Shown: positions 18,243 to 28,275 of the stretch, piece by piece
How positions within the stretch are numbered: position 1 is the first letter of the stretch
How the letters are laid out: each line of letters starts with the position of its first letter
Assembly: GCA_016699755.1 (NCBI GenBank)
Contig: CP065009.1
Coordinates: forward strand, 310,001 to 374,000
Reading direction: 5' to 3'
Source of the DNA: Candidatus Peregrinibacteria bacterium
GTDB taxonomy: Bacteria > Patescibacteriota > Gracilibacteria > CAIRYL01 > GCA-016699755
Length of the DNA stretch: 64,000 nucleotides
Translations under genes and position numbers: made by a program
The notes under the pieces: model-generated
Databases searched by the model: none
Told to the model about the DNA's origin: nothing
The model's input: the letters and a program-made list of their open reading frames with translations, nothing else

Positions 18243-18615
18243 TTAGATCATGGAATGAATTCCAATATGATTTCCTTCGGTATCCATAACAATGCTTATA
18301 AAGCCATGTTCATCAATATTTTTTCTTGGGAGAATCACTTGTCCACCATGTTTTACTACCAATTCTTCGTCGCTGTTTAAATTTCCGCTTGGTGAAGTGA
18401 AGTAGATGGGTACACCAAGAAGGTTTCGTATTCTCATGTTTTACAAGCGAACCTGTGGAGCCGTAATCCTTGTTTTCCATAGGGAACCATGCAATATCTC
18501 AATGACTCACTTTGTGCCGTTCGAGTGTTTTTCCGAAAACACCTTCATAAAAACTAACGGCGGGTTTCATACTGATTACCGGAATTTCGAACCATCCAAC
18601 GACATTATTTTGCAT
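18243..18615 (-). pseudogene. Decayed VOC-superfamily (glyoxalase-like) gene
   Basis: Reading leftward from ATG at 18615, the first frame gives VVGWFEIPV...AVSFYEGVFGK...DIAWFPMENKDYG..GSLVKHEN, the first half of a VOC/glyoxalase-like protein. It is broken by TGA before DIAWFP and by a frameshift after KPS. The second frame then gives GVPIYFTSPSG ... GGQVILPR ... MDTEGNHIGIHSMI, the second half with the DxEGN metal-region motif. Total length, about 124 codons, fits the family. The gene is convergent with pyrK, 6 bases away. Confidence 0.75.
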
Positions 18616-18748
18616 AAAAATAGGGATAATATACTCCCAACGTATACTTGCGATTTGGAAAAAACAGTTGTTTTTTTTGGCATCTTTTTCTTCAAAAAAT
18701 TGATGTGGAGTTTTTCTTATAAAAAAGACGAATTCTCAAAAAATGTTC

Positions 18749-18777
18749 TTGAAAAAATCTTTAATAAGTGATATTAT
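18749..18777 (+). promoter_or_regulatory. Promoter of the glycan operon
   Basis: TTGAAA at 18749-18754, a 17-base spacer and TATTAT at 18772-18777, ending 24 bases before the ATG at 18801. It is well placed for the three-gene operon that follows. Confidence 0.55.
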
Positions 18778-18800
18778 TTCATGATATAAAAACAAATCAA

Positions 18801-20024
18801 ATGCCACTCCTCATGCTTGGTTGGGAATTTCCACCGCTTCATTCTGGAGGACTCGGGGTTGCCACCCGGAATATCGCCCTCTCTCTTTCACGTCGCGGTG
18901 TTCCCGTATGCTTTGCTCTTCCTCATTTTGTTCATTCTCAATGGAGAAAAAAGGGAGGAATAGAGCACGAGTTTGAGGTCGCTTCTCAAAATATGAATAT
19001 TGAGATTGCGCGTATTTCTTCTTCCATTGTTACTCCGTATGCCACAGTAGAAGGATATTCTGAATGGGTTCGAGAAATGGGACCCACAGAATCGATGCTC
19101 TACGGAAAAAATCTCTTTGCAGAAATTGATCGCTTTTCAGAAGAAGTCGCAAGGATGGCAGAGAAACGCTCGTTTAATCTTGTCCATGCGCATGACTGGA
19201 TCACTTTTCCTAGTGCAATACGGGTGAAAGAAAAACAGGGAACTCCGTTTGTGGCGCATGTTCATGCTACAGAACTCGATCGAACAGGATGGAATCCAAA
19301 TGAAGAAATTTATCGTCGAGAGCGTGCTGGCATGGAGCGAGCTGATCGCATTCTTGCAGTGAGTCGCCACACAAAAAATGTCATTCAAAAAGACTATGGC
19401 ATTCCCGAGCATAAAATTGGTGTGGTTCATAACGGTGCCGAATCGGTACATCATCGTCTTGAGTATGTTTCTCCTCGGTTTCGTCACCAAAAAACCATTC
19501 TCTTTCTTGGGCGTCTAACAGTACAAAAGGGTCCCGATTGGCTCATAAAAATTGCAAAAAAAGTGCTCGAAAAAGATCAAAATGTACAATTTCTCATTGC
19601 CGGAACGGGGCACATGCTTCCACAGCTTCTTCACGAAATTACAACTTCTGGACTTTCTCAGCACGTTATTCCACTAGGGTTTCTCAATGATTCTGAACGA
19701 GAAAAAGCATTTAAAAATACCGATCTCTACATTATGCCGTCGGTTTCTGAGCCCTTTGGGCTTTCGGCAATTGAGGCGGCTCAACGCGGAATTCCTGTTA
19801 TTATGAGTAAGCAATCTGGAGCAAAAGAAGTACTTTCGAACTCTCTTCTTGCAGATTTTTGGGATGTAGACAAAATGGCGCACCTTGTTCTTGCGGCGCT
19901 CCATTATCATCCGCTTCACCAAACTCTTTCAGAAAAAGCGCATGGAGAAATCAAACACTTGACGTGGGACAGGCAAGCAGAGAAAATTTGTCATGAATAC
20001 AAAGCGCTGACTTCCGCGTTCTGA
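18801..20024 (+). CDS. GT4/GT5-like glycogen or starch synthase-type glycosyltransferase
   Basis: A GT-B glycosyltransferase of about 407 residues. The N-terminus LGWEFPPLHSGGLG has the sugar-nucleotide synthase motif KxGGL-like HSGGLG, HAHDW is present, and the C-terminal half has GRLTVQKGPDWLI and the donor-binding PSVSEPFGLSAIEA. It probably adds glucose to an alpha-glucan from UDP- or ADP-glucose. I start at 18801 rather than 18768 because the promoter and conserved N-terminus fit better. It ends in TGA, and GH57 starts 29 bases later, so the three genes form an operon. A different glycan cannot be excluded. Confidence 0.85.
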   Translation: MPLLMLGWEFPPLHSGGLGVATRNIALSLSRRGVPVCFALPHFVHSQWRKKGGIEHEFEVASQNMNIEIARISSSIVTPYATVEGYSEWVREMGPTESMLYGKNLFAEIDRFSEEVARMAEKRSFNLVHAHDWITFPSAIRVKEKQGTPFVAHVHATELDRTGWNPNEEIYRRERAGMERADRILAVSRHTKNVIQKDYGIPEHKIGVVHNGAESVHHRLEYVSPRFRHQKTILFLGRLTVQKGPDWLIKIAKKVLEKDQNVQFLIAGTGHMLPQLLHEITTSGLSQHVIPLGFLNDSEREKAFKNTDLYIMPSVSEPFGLSAIEAAQRGIPVIMSKQSGAKEVLSNSLLADFWDVDKMAHLVLAALHYHPLHQTLSEKAHGEIKHLTWDRQAEKICHEYKALTSAF

Positions 20025-20052
20025 TTTCTTCTTTCCCTTCTCCCTTTCTCCC

Positions 20053-21363
20053 ATGTCAAAAGAGACTCCGCACAAGGCGGTCTGCCTCTATTTTCAGGTC
20101 CACCAACCCTTTCGTTTGCGAGAGGTTTCATTTTTCGAAGATCATCCGCAGGATATTTTCCGTGGACCAGATGAATATAAAAACGAGGATATTTTTAACA
20201 AGGTTGCCGATAAGTGCTATCTTCCGGCGACAAAACTTTTTCTCCATCTCGCAGAAACACGTCCTGAATTTCGTGTCTCTTTTTCACTCTCGGGGGTATT
20301 TCTTGAGCAGTGCGACCTTTTTCCCGCAAAAGGAAAAGAGATTTTACGCCTCTTTCAACAGCTCGCGAAAACGGGGAAATGTGAATTTCTTTCGGAAACT
20401 TACGCCCATTCTCTTTCTTTTCTCTACTCCAAAGAGGAGTACGCAGAACAAATTCTTCTCCACCGAAAGGCAGTGGAAGAGCGTTTTGGCGTAAAACCAA
20501 CTGTTTTCCGAAATACAGAACTTATCTATCGCAATGATATTGGCGAATTTATCCGACAAATGGGATTTTCGGGAATGATTGTTGAAGGTTGGGATCACTA
20601 CCTGCATGGCTCTAATCCACACGATGTTCGTGTAGCAACGCCTATGGAAATCCACAAGGAAGACGAAAGAATCGCTCAGAAGTACGCTATTTCCAAAAAA
20701 TTACAGAAAACACTTCCACTTCTTTTGAAGAGCTATCAGTTTTCTGATGATGTTGCGTTCCGTTTTGGAAATAAGACATGGGAAGAGTGGCCACTCACCA
20801 CCGGAAAATATGCCGGTTGGCTTGATGCGGTATATGGCGAAACCATTAATCTCTTTATGGATTACGAAACCATTGGGGAGCACCAGTGGGAAGACACGGG
20901 AATTTTCTCGTTTTTTGAGCATCTTCCGCATGAACTTGCGGCACGTGGTATCGGATTTCGAACACCATCCGAAACGATAGCGCAGTGTGATCATCGTGCG
21001 GAGTACAATGTTCCACACTTTCTTTCGTGGGCAGATACAGAACGAGATCTCTCTGCATGGGTTGAGAATGGCATTCAGCATTCTGCACTCGAGGAACTTG
21101 GACGACTTGAACAGCTTGTTCATGATCTGAAGACCTCAAAAAAACCAGAAGTTTTAGAACTTCTCGACGCTTTTCGAAAAATCCAAACCTCCGATCATCT
21201 CTACTATATGTGTACGAAATATTGGAGTGATGGTGATGTTCACAAGTACTTTTCTCCCTACGAATCACCGTATGAGGCATACATCACCTTTATGAATGCT
21301 ATGCGTTCGCTTCATTCTCGTGCGAAACATCTTCGAGAGGCAGAAGGTTTTTCTCCGCTCTAA
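20053..21363 (+). CDS. GH57 family alpha-amylase or glucanotransferase
   Basis: A 436-residue (beta/alpha)7-barrel glycoside hydrolase of family GH57. It opens with VCLYFQVHQPFR, carries the nucleophile in TVFRNTELIY near residue 156, and the acid/base in NLFMDYETIGEHQW near 277. These proteins cut or transfer alpha-1,4-glucan. The gene sits between a glycan synthase and a glucoamylase-like gene, 12 bases before the latter, so alpha-glucan storage or turnover is the likely role. No signal peptide is seen, so it acts in the cytoplasm. Confidence 0.9.
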   Translation: MSKETPHKAVCLYFQVHQPFRLREVSFFEDHPQDIFRGPDEYKNEDIFNKVADKCYLPATKLFLHLAETRPEFRVSFSLSGVFLEQCDLFPAKGKEILRLFQQLAKTGKCEFLSETYAHSLSFLYSKEEYAEQILLHRKAVEERFGVKPTVFRNTELIYRNDIGEFIRQMGFSGMIVEGWDHYLHGSNPHDVRVATPMEIHKEDERIAQKYAISKKLQKTLPLLLKSYQFSDDVAFRFGNKTWEEWPLTTGKYAGWLDAVYGETINLFMDYETIGEHQWEDTGIFSFFEHLPHELAARGIGFRTPSETIAQCDHRAEYNVPHFLSWADTERDLSAWVENGIQHSALEELGRLEQLVHDLKTSKKPEVLELLDAFRKIQTSDHLYYMCTKYWSDGDVHKYFSPYESPYEAYITFMNAMRSLHSRAKHLREAEGFSPL

Positions 21364-21375
21364 TATCCACCTCTT

Positions 21376-23412
21376 ATGCCACGATCTCTTGTTCTTGGAA
21401 ACGGAAATGTTCTCGTTACCTTTGACAATCATCTTCAGCTTCGAGACATGTACTATCCTTTTGTTGGACAAGAAGATCATACTGGATACGACAATGTTCA
21501 CAGAGTTGGATTTTGGGTAAATGGTCAATTTCTCTGGCTTGATGATCCTTCGTGGCGTATTACTATCGATTATGAAGAAGGAACTTTGGTTGGAAATGGA
21601 TATGCAGAAAATTATCGTCTTGGAATTGCTGTTACCTTTCACGATTTTGTTTCGCTGACGGAAGACATTTTTTTTCGGTCGCTCGAAATTACGAATCTTT
21701 CGGGAGAAGAAAAAGAGGTGCGTGTTTTTTTTCATCACGATTTTCATATTTATGGAGAAAAGAGCAAAGACACAGCACTGTATGAGCCAGATTTAAACTC
21801 CATTTTGCATTATCGGGGTCGGCGATATTTTCTTGTTGGCGGACAATGGGGGAGTGGTGAACAATCAAATCAGTATACTATGGGAGAAAAGGCGCTCCTT
21901 TTTGGTCACGAAGGAGAGGGAATGGGAATGGATGAATATACGGTAGGGAAGAGTAAATATCACGAAAAAGAGGGAACATTTCGCGATGCGGAAGACGGCA
22001 CACTTCAGAAGAATCCTATCGATCAGGGGTCGGTCGATTCTACAGTTCGATTTTCGATACACATTTCTCCTGGAAAAACGAAACAGCTTTTTCTGTGGAT
22101 TGCTTTTGGAAAAACCTACCAATCGGTTCTTAAGAAAAATGAGCATATTCGTGAGGTTGGTGCTGAGCGCATTCGGAACCATGTTCGCGGGTATTGGCGC
22201 GAATGGCTTGCGACGTTTTCTGGAGATATCTCTTCTCTTCCGAGTTCTGTTCAGCATCTCTTTCAAAAAAGTCTCCTTATTCTTCGGACACAAATTGATA
22301 ATCGAGGAGCCATTTTAGCGGCGAATGATTCTGATGTTATGGCGACAAATCGTGATAATTACAGCTATATGTGGCCACGCGATGCGTCACTTTGCGCTAT
22401 GACACTTGCAAAAGTTGGCTTTGAAGAGCCGTGTCGGAATTTTTTTCAGTTTTGTGAAGAGATTATCACTCCCGAAGGATATTTTCTCCACAAGTACAAT
22501 CCCGATGGTTCCCTTGGTTCTTCGTGGCATCCAAAAATAGTAAACGGTGAAAAAAGACTCCCAATTCAAGAAGACGAGTCTGCTCTTGTACTTGTGGCAC
22601 TTGATCAGTATTTTTCCTCTTTTCATTCGCTTGAAGTAATTCAGCGATTTTTTCCAACGCTCATTCTCCCCCTTGGAAATTGGCTACAGAGTTATGTTGA
22701 TCCCAGTTTTTCTCTTCCGCTTCCATCATACGATTTATGGGAACAGAGTTGGGCAACATCAAGTTATACCGCTTCGTGTGTGTACGCTGGGCTTCTCGCC
22801 GCCGCGCGTCTTTCGGAAGCGACAGGGCATCAGCAGAGTGCAGATTCTTTTCGGGAATCGGCGACGTGTTTACAAACATCTATAGCGAATCACCTTTTTT
22901 CTTCTGAACAGAATCGTTTTCTTCGAAGTATCGAAATTCGAGATGGCGTTATTACCAAAAAAGATGATGGCATCGATTCCTCACTTGTGTTTCTTTGGAA
23001 AATGGGGGTTTTTGCGCCGGATGATCCGCGGATTCAAAGCACAATGAAGGTGATACACGAAACGCTTACCATTCCGGGAAACATTGGTGGACTTGCACGA
23101 TTCGCACGCGATCCGTATCAGTTCGATCACCAGCTTTCTTATGAACGATACACAGGAAATCCTTGGATTATTACTACTCTTTGGGAAGCGGAATATCGTA
23201 TTAAAATGGCAAAAACAAAAGACGATCTTGCCGAAGCAGAAAAAACGCTTTTGTGGGCAACCGAGCGAGCGAGTAGCGCAGGAATGCTTCCCGAGCAAGT
23301 GCATCCCGAAACTGGAGAACACCTCTTTGTTTCTCCGCTCACATGGAGTCATGCTACTTTTATTGATACCGTGCTGGCATTTGCAGAGAAGGCAAAAAAA
23401 CTGAAGAAATAG
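21376..23412 (+). CDS. GH15 glucoamylase-like glycoside hydrolase
   Basis: A 678-residue protein with the N-terminal beta-sandwich (LGNGNVLVTFDN...RDMYYP) and the C-terminal (alpha/alpha)6 barrel of GH15. Visible motifs are YSYMWPRDASLCA near residue 333, the catalytic acid in YDLWEQSW near 453, and the second glutamate in MLPEQVHPETGE near 640. It releases glucose (or trehalose-derived glucose in some relatives) from alpha-glucans. No signal peptide is visible. Last gene of the operon; a mobile-element remnant begins 240 bases later. Confidence 0.9.
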   Translation: MPRSLVLGNGNVLVTFDNHLQLRDMYYPFVGQEDHTGYDNVHRVGFWVNGQFLWLDDPSWRITIDYEEGTLVGNGYAENYRLGIAVTFHDFVSLTEDIFFRSLEITNLSGEEKEVRVFFHHDFHIYGEKSKDTALYEPDLNSILHYRGRRYFLVGGQWGSGEQSNQYTMGEKALLFGHEGEGMGMDEYTVGKSKYHEKEGTFRDAEDGTLQKNPIDQGSVDSTVRFSIHISPGKTKQLFLWIAFGKTYQSVLKKNEHIREVGAERIRNHVRGYWREWLATFSGDISSLPSSVQHLFQKSLLILRTQIDNRGAILAANDSDVMATNRDNYSYMWPRDASLCAMTLAKVGFEEPCRNFFQFCEEIITPEGYFLHKYNPDGSLGSSWHPKIVNGEKRLPIQEDESALVLVALDQYFSSFHSLEVIQRFFPTLILPLGNWLQSYVDPSFSLPLPSYDLWEQSWATSSYTASCVYAGLLAAARLSEATGHQQSADSFRESATCLQTSIANHLFSSEQNRFLRSIEIRDGVITKKDDGIDSSLVFLWKMGVFAPDDPRIQSTMKVIHETLTIPGNIGGLARFARDPYQFDHQLSYERYTGNPWIITTLWEAEYRIKMAKTKDDLAEAEKTLLWATERASSAGMLPEQVHPETGEHLFVSPLTWSHATFIDTVLAFAEKAKKLKK

Positions 23413-23654
23413 TATTTAAGAGTGATTTATATCTCGTAAAAGGAGGATGACATTCTTTTTTTGTGTTTCTTTATCACAATAGTTCTTTTTGTCTATAAAT
23501 CAAAAATTTTTGTCAGAAAGAAGAAATCATGAGAAAATAGGGGTGCGGTTTTTTTACCTATTTTTCTCCGAACCTGAATTTTCTGTTGTGTCTCGACTAG
23601 ATTAGGGGAGATAAGGTCTCTAAAGTCTAGTTATGAACTTTTTTAATAACTATA

Positions 23655-24396
23655 GCTCTTGCCCAGAATAGAAATTTCTCTATCTTGGAAGTATGTTCTA
23701 CAAAGCTAAATTATCGGAATATAAGATCAAAAAAATATTGAAGTGTTTTTGCGAAGATATAAATGCCATAACTTCCACTCGTCTCTTGGGATTAAACAGA
23801 AAAACTATTGATCATTATTACAATCTTTTTCGAGAAAGAATGACTCAGAATTCACTGGAACAAAGTGGTGATTTTGGAGAGTTTGAACTCGATGAGAGTT
23901 ATTGTGGAGCAAAAAGAGTTCGAGGCAAAAGAGGGAGAGGAGCAGTAGAAAAAACACCAGTATTTGGACTCCTCAAACGAAATGGAAAGGTCTATGTCAC
24001 CATAGTAAAAAAATGTAGCAGAGAGGAATTACTGCCCATAACATAGGGAAAGATATTCGAAGGCTCCACTATCCATACCGACGGATGGAGAGTGTATGAT
24101 GGACTTCTTTTGAATAGGCATAATCATTACTGTCCGTGTCCATCATTCACATGATGAATTTGCCAGAGGAAAATGTCATGTAAATGGAATAGAATCCTTC
24201 TGGTCATTTGCCAAGAGAAAGCTTTCTAAATTCAACGGTATTGCTTCTCATAAGTTTAATCTTCATCTGAAAGAATGTGAATTCCGTTGGAACCATAGAA
24301 ATGAAAATATCTATGCTTATACTATTAAAAATCCTTAAATATCTATGCTATACTATTAAAAATCCTTAAGAATTCTTAAGTCTTCTGGGCAAGGGC
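23655..24396 (+). mobile_element. IS1595-family element, degenerate
   Basis: The element is bounded by near-perfect 14-bp inverted repeats: GCTCTTGCCCAGAA at 23655-23668 and its complement form at 24383-24396 with one mismatch. It holds one broken transposase gene. I see no convincing target duplication. The right end carries a 30-base tandem duplication (24307-24370) inside the element, a sign of decay. Confidence 0.8.
23693..24338 (+). pseudogene. Broken IS1595 (ISXO2-like) transposase
   Basis: The first 117 codons give the N-terminal part with the catalytic-domain start FGEFELDESYCGAKR and FGLLKRNGKVYV. A TAG stops it at 24044-24046. The frame continues with STIHTDGWRVYDGLLLNR and, after a frameshift near 24130, with HHSHDEFARGKCHVNGIES FWSFAKRKLSKFNG and RWNHRNEN. 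The DDE-type transposase is thus complete in parts but non-functional. Confidence 0.85.
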
Positions 24397-24417
24397 CTTA
24401 TTTTTAATACAAACATT

Positions 24418-25347
24418 ATGAGTATTGAAGATCCAGCAACACAACAAGAACATGTTGAAAAAATTGTTCAAGAAGGATCAAGCGAATTAGCAAGTAATTT
24501 AGCAGAGCCTAAAGAAAAAATTGAAAAAGTGGAAGAAGTTATGGCTGACTTGCAAGTAATCATGAATATTGAAGACCCCGAAATACAAAAACAGGCAATG
24601 CAAGTATTTGTCGAAAAAAGATTGAAAGAATTAGAAAAAGAAGTTCAAGAAAAACAAAACACATTATCACTTGTTGGGAATAGGGCCGAAAGTCAATTTA
24701 TTAACCCTGAAACGGAGATTAAAAGAAGTTGGATAGTTGATGGTTTTAAAGTCAATGATCCAGAAATTTATTCTATTTTATTGGATAATTTTAGGAAATT
24801 TTATAAACATTGGAATAAACCAAATCTAAGATCAATAATAGGATATTCCGTTATTTATGCTCTAGGTGAATACTTTGGAAATCATTTTGGGACACAAAAC
24901 ACAGACACAAGAAATCGTGAATTTTACTCAGACCACACTACTGCCGATTCTGAAACCATAAATCTATCAGAATTAAAAGGAAAAAATTTAGCAGTTTGTG
25001 CTGAAAAAGCTACGGTAGCACATAATTATTTGAAATTTTTAGGAATAGATTCACATGTTGTTTTTTCAAATAGTTGTAAATTAGGAGATTCTACAGATGG
25101 TCATGCCTATCTTATATTTCCAACAAAAAATGGTAGATTTATATTTGATCCAACCAATCCAATTTTAGTAGAAGACAATGAAGGTAAGATGAATTCTATT
25201 AATCCAGCTTTATATAAAATATCGGAAGAAGATTATAATCATTTATTAAACAGAGATAATCATCAAGTCGTAGTTCAACACATAGATCAGAAATTAGATA
25301 ATGGAAAATACACTCCTCAAGAACCTCAAAATAGAACATATGGATAA
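24418..25347 (+). CDS. Transglutaminase-like protein, unknown
   Basis: A 309-residue protein without signal peptide. The first 80 residues are charged and helical. The second half has an apparent Cys-His-Asp triad of the transglutaminase/papain-like fold: C194 in LAVCAEKATVAHNYLKFLGI, H229 in DGHAYLIF and D244 in FIFDPTNP. Proteins with this fold may be peptidases or amidases; the substrate here is unknown. It is more A+T-rich than the core genes and sits between two insertion-sequence remnants, so it was probably acquired. No operon partner. Confidence 0.55.
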   Translation: MSIEDPATQQEHVEKIVQEGSSELASNLAEPKEKIEKVEEVMADLQVIMNIEDPEIQKQAMQVFVEKRLKELEKEVQEKQNTLSLVGNRAESQFINPETEIKRSWIVDGFKVNDPEIYSILLDNFRKFYKHWNKPNLRSIIGYSVIYALGEYFGNHFGTQNTDTRNREFYSDHTTADSETINLSELKGKNLAVCAEKATVAHNYLKFLGIDSHVVFSNSCKLGDSTDGHAYLIFPTKNGRFIFDPTNPILVEDNEGKMNSINPALYKISEEDYNHLLNRDNHQVVVQHIDQKLDNGKYTPQEPQNRTYG

Positions 25348-25459
25348 TAGATGTTTTGGGCTACGAGCATTCACTCCTTTGGTGCCCCTCTGTCCTTCGC
25401 CCAAAACGAAAATTTTTCACTCGAACAAATGATAAAAGAGACTTAGAAATACACTAAAG

Positions 25460-26320
25460 CTACATTGCATTATCGCTTCGTTCGGGTCGCCTAACACAGT
25501 ATATCTGGCTCGCTCGTGCCCTCGCTCGACCCATATTTTCCAAAAACTGATAGACTTTTACAGGAGTTTCGTAGTCGAGAGATTGATGAGGCCGTTCATT
25601 ATTGTAGAAATAAAAGTGTTCCTTGAGACACTGTTGTGTGTCCAGTGGAGATTCATATTGTTTGAGATAAATATCTTCATATTTTACTGATATCCAGAGT
25701 CTTCAGTAAAGATATTATCGAGACATCTTCCTTTTCCGTCTATAGAGATCTGGATATTTTTCTTCTCAAGTTTTTCCGTAAATTCTGGACTAGTGAATTG
25801 AAATCCTTGATCTGTATTAAAAATCTCTGGTGTGTTTATTCGAAGAGGTTCTTCAAGAACTTCTATTTCATAAGACGAATATCTTCTGTATTGATGATCG
25901 GGGTGTAGTACACTGATCCTTGCGTAATACCAAGGAATTCACACTATCTTTTGATGCTTAAATTCTTTTGATGATTTTCAAGGAGCAGTTTCTTTTTATG
26001 AGGAGGAAGGGAATCCAACTTTTTTTGAGCCAGTCCACTTCTGCTTTGGACTGACCTACTTGTTTATAGAGTTCTTCTATGACTTCATCCTTTTCTTTCT
26101 TTCTCAGAGAAGAGTTCGGAAGCTTTCTTTAGGAATTCTGCTTTCTATTTTGATATCTGTATGAGGTGGAATTCATATTTTGTTGCCAATTCTGACATGG
26201 TGCTTACTTTTGAGAGTGCTTCGATTATTATTTGAGCCTTAAATTTTGCGCTGAATTGCCCTCGTTTTTTTGGTTAGAGAAAAGTTTGGTTTCTAACCTT
26301 AACATGGTATTCAATTTCTG
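25460..26320 (-). pseudogene. Degenerate IS3-family transposase genes (orfA/orfB)
   Basis: Translation of the minus strand shows pieces of both IS3 genes in different frames. OrfA: FSAKFKAQIIIEALSKV and LATKYEFH near 26250, then KKEKDEVIEELYKQVGQSK. OrfB: FLGITQGSVYY, NTDQGFQFTSPEFTEKLEK, ISIDGKGRCLDNIF and finally YNNERPHQSLDYETPV near 25600, which are the integrase-core signatures. Several stops and frameshifts separate the pieces, so it is dead. Boundaries are approximate; I did not find clear terminal repeats. Confidence 0.8.
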
Positions 26321-26422
26321 GGGACCATTATAATCTCTCGGCTACGATAATAGTACAGTCCTTCCGCTTTGCGAAGGATGCTGTATCACTGAGAAACAGT
26401 TTGCTTCTTTGTCATCCTCATT

Positions 26423-26480
26423 TGTCATCCTGAACTTGATTCAGAATTTCAAGAGATTCCGTGTCAAGCACGGAATGACA
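26423..26480. repeat. Dispersed palindromic repeat (GTCATCC...GGAATGACA type)
   Basis: A 58-base element bounded by TGTCATCC and its near inverse GGAATGACA, with an inner hairpin ATTCCGTG (26456-26463) / CACGGAAT (26469-26476). Similar repeats occur in many unrelated bacterial genomes. The remaining bases of 26321-26697 show nothing else I can name. Confidence 0.55.
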
Positions 26481-26697
26481 TCTCACAAGGAGATTGCGAA
26501 TTACGTCTGCAATGAAAAAGGAGAAAAGCTAAGAGTCCATAATGATAAGTTCCTCCCCCTTCCATCCCCCCAAAGGAGGCTGTGACGATATACATTTTCG
26601 GGAAAAATGATTGCATAAACAAGGAAATGTTGGGGATGGAAAGGTTATGAGAAAATTGTAGGAAAACACATTACAGAGAAAGTAATCTCATCCAATT

Positions 26698-27228
26698 CTA
26701 AAGTCCCGGATAGCCTTTCTCCCACCATTTCGATTCGAGTGCCTTGTTCTTGTAATAATCTACCACTTCGCGTTTGACTCCGAGTTTCTCTAAGGCATCT
26801 GCTTGTACCTGAATGCATTCTTGTTCCATTTGCGCCTCACTCATATCTGGTACTCTCCCCTCGTGAAACTGTTTTCCGTGGCACGCTTCGTGTGCTAAAA
26901 ATCCAGCGTGCATGAGTACGTCTTGTTTAGATCCATCCTTGAGAATGGTAACTTTTACTTCTCCATTATCGCCAAACTCTGTATAGCCGGAATAAAACGT
27001 ATCGAGCTGAATTTCTACAAATAAATATCGAACAGTGTCTATGTTGTTTGTGACGAGCTCAAAATATTCCGGTGCTTCTCGACGAAGGTACACAAGGGCT
27101 TCTCTTGTTTGTTTTATGGTGCTTGATCCTCCCTTGACATGAATGCCAAACGGAGTGGAGTACCATGACCACCCTCCAACAACAAGGAGGAAAATGCCGA
27201 GTATTTTTGCAATATTTGAGAGCCCCAT
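26698..27228 (-). CDS. Membrane-anchored putative zinc protease (HEACH)
   Basis: A 176-residue protein with an N-terminal helix (residues 7-22) that should anchor it, and an extracytoplasmic domain with the metal-binding motif HExxH as HEACH at 113-117, followed by a Glu/Gln-rich helix EAQMEQECIQVQADALE that could supply the third ligand. This fits a small gluzincin-type peptidase, but no named family is certain. It stands alone, divergent from the glycosyltransferase gene, between the IS remnants and core genes. Confidence 0.5.
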   Translation of the reverse strand: MGLSNIAKILGIFLLVVGGWSWYSTPFGIHVKGGSSTIKQTREALVYLRREAPEYFELVTNNIDTVRYLFVEIQLDTFYSGYTEFGDNGEVKVTILKDGSKQDVLMHAGFLAHEACHGKQFHEGRVPDMSEAQMEQECIQVQADALEKLGVKREVVDYYKNKALESKWWEKGYPGL

Positions 27229-27297
27229 TTCGTTTTTGTATCATATTTATTATAAAATATTATTAATTTATTTGCAATTTTCGAAAATTGTGATTCA

Positions 27298-28275
27298 ATG
27301 GTTTTTATGAAGGATAAAAACTATTTTGTATCGGTTGTCGTTCCGCTTTTTGAAGAGGCGGAAAATGTGCAGGAACTTCATAAAAAAATTGTGGTTGCCC
27401 TTACGAAATGGGGAAAACCGTTCGAAATTATTTTTGTAGATGATGGCTCTTTCGATGCGACATCTAAAATTTGCCGAGAGCTTTCTCCACTCACACTTAT
27501 CCGTTTTCGGAAAAATGCGGGGCAGACTGCCGCGTTTGATGCTGGTATTCACTCTGCGAAAGGAGAGTATATTGTCACTATGGATGGAGATCTCCAAAAC
27601 GATCCAGAGGATATTCCGCGGCTTTTTCATCATCTCGAAAAAAATTCTCTCGATGTGGTTTCTGGTTGGCGTGTGTACCGGAAAGATCCATTTTTGAAAC
27701 GATTTTTTTCTCGTGGGGCGCATTTTCTTCGTCACATTCTTCTGCGAGACGGTATTCATGATTCTGGATGTTCACTTAAAATCTACAAGCGAGAGTGCTT
27801 TGAAGGATTACGCCTCTATGGAGAAATACACCGGTTTATTCCGGCGCTTCTGAAAATGCGCGGATTTCGTATTGGAGAACTTCCTGTGTCGCATTATCCA
27901 CGTAAGAATGGGCAAACGAAATATAATTGGAAACGAGCATTTAAAGGGCTTCTTGACATGTTTGTCGTGTGGTTTTGGCAGAAATATTTTCGACGTCCAC
28001 TTCATTTTTTGGGAGGAGTTGGACTCCTCCTCTGGTTTTTTGGCTTTCTTTGTCTACTCTTTATTCTCTTCCTCAAGATTTCGCAAGGAAACGATCTTTC
28101 TGACAATGCCCTCACGACACTCGCCCTTTTTTGTTTCTTTTTTGGACTTCAATTTCTTTTTCTTGGAGTGCTCTTTGATGCGATCATAAAAATTTATTAT
28201 TCCCGTTCAGAAGAAACTCCCTATTTTATTGCTGAGAGACGGGAAAATGAAAAAGAAGAAGACGTGAATCATTAG
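27298..28275 (+). CDS. GT2 family glycosyltransferase with two C-terminal membrane helices
   Basis: A 325-residue protein of the dolichyl/undecaprenyl-phosphate sugar transferase type (DPM1/ArnC/GtrB-like). It has VVVPLFEEAENV, the DDGS motif FVDDGSFDAT, the metal motif MDGDLQND, GSLK-like SGCSLKIYKRE, and two helices at about 243-300. It probably loads a lipid carrier with a sugar for envelope glycans. The 3' end overlaps the convergent large membrane glycosyltransferase gene by 50 bases, which suggests a functional link. ATG at 27307 is an alternative start. Confidence 0.85.
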   Translation: MVFMKDKNYFVSVVVPLFEEAENVQELHKKIVVALTKWGKPFEIIFVDDGSFDATSKICRELSPLTLIRFRKNAGQTAAFDAGIHSAKGEYIVTMDGDLQNDPEDIPRLFHHLEKNSLDVVSGWRVYRKDPFLKRFFSRGAHFLRHILLRDGIHDSGCSLKIYKRECFEGLRLYGEIHRFIPALLKMRGFRIGELPVSHYPRKNGQTKYNWKRAFKGLLDMFVVWFWQKYFRRPLHFLGGVGLLLWFFGFLCLLFILFLKISQGNDLSDNALTTLALFCFFFGLQFLFLGVLFDAIIKIYYSRSEETPYFIAERRENEKEEDVNH

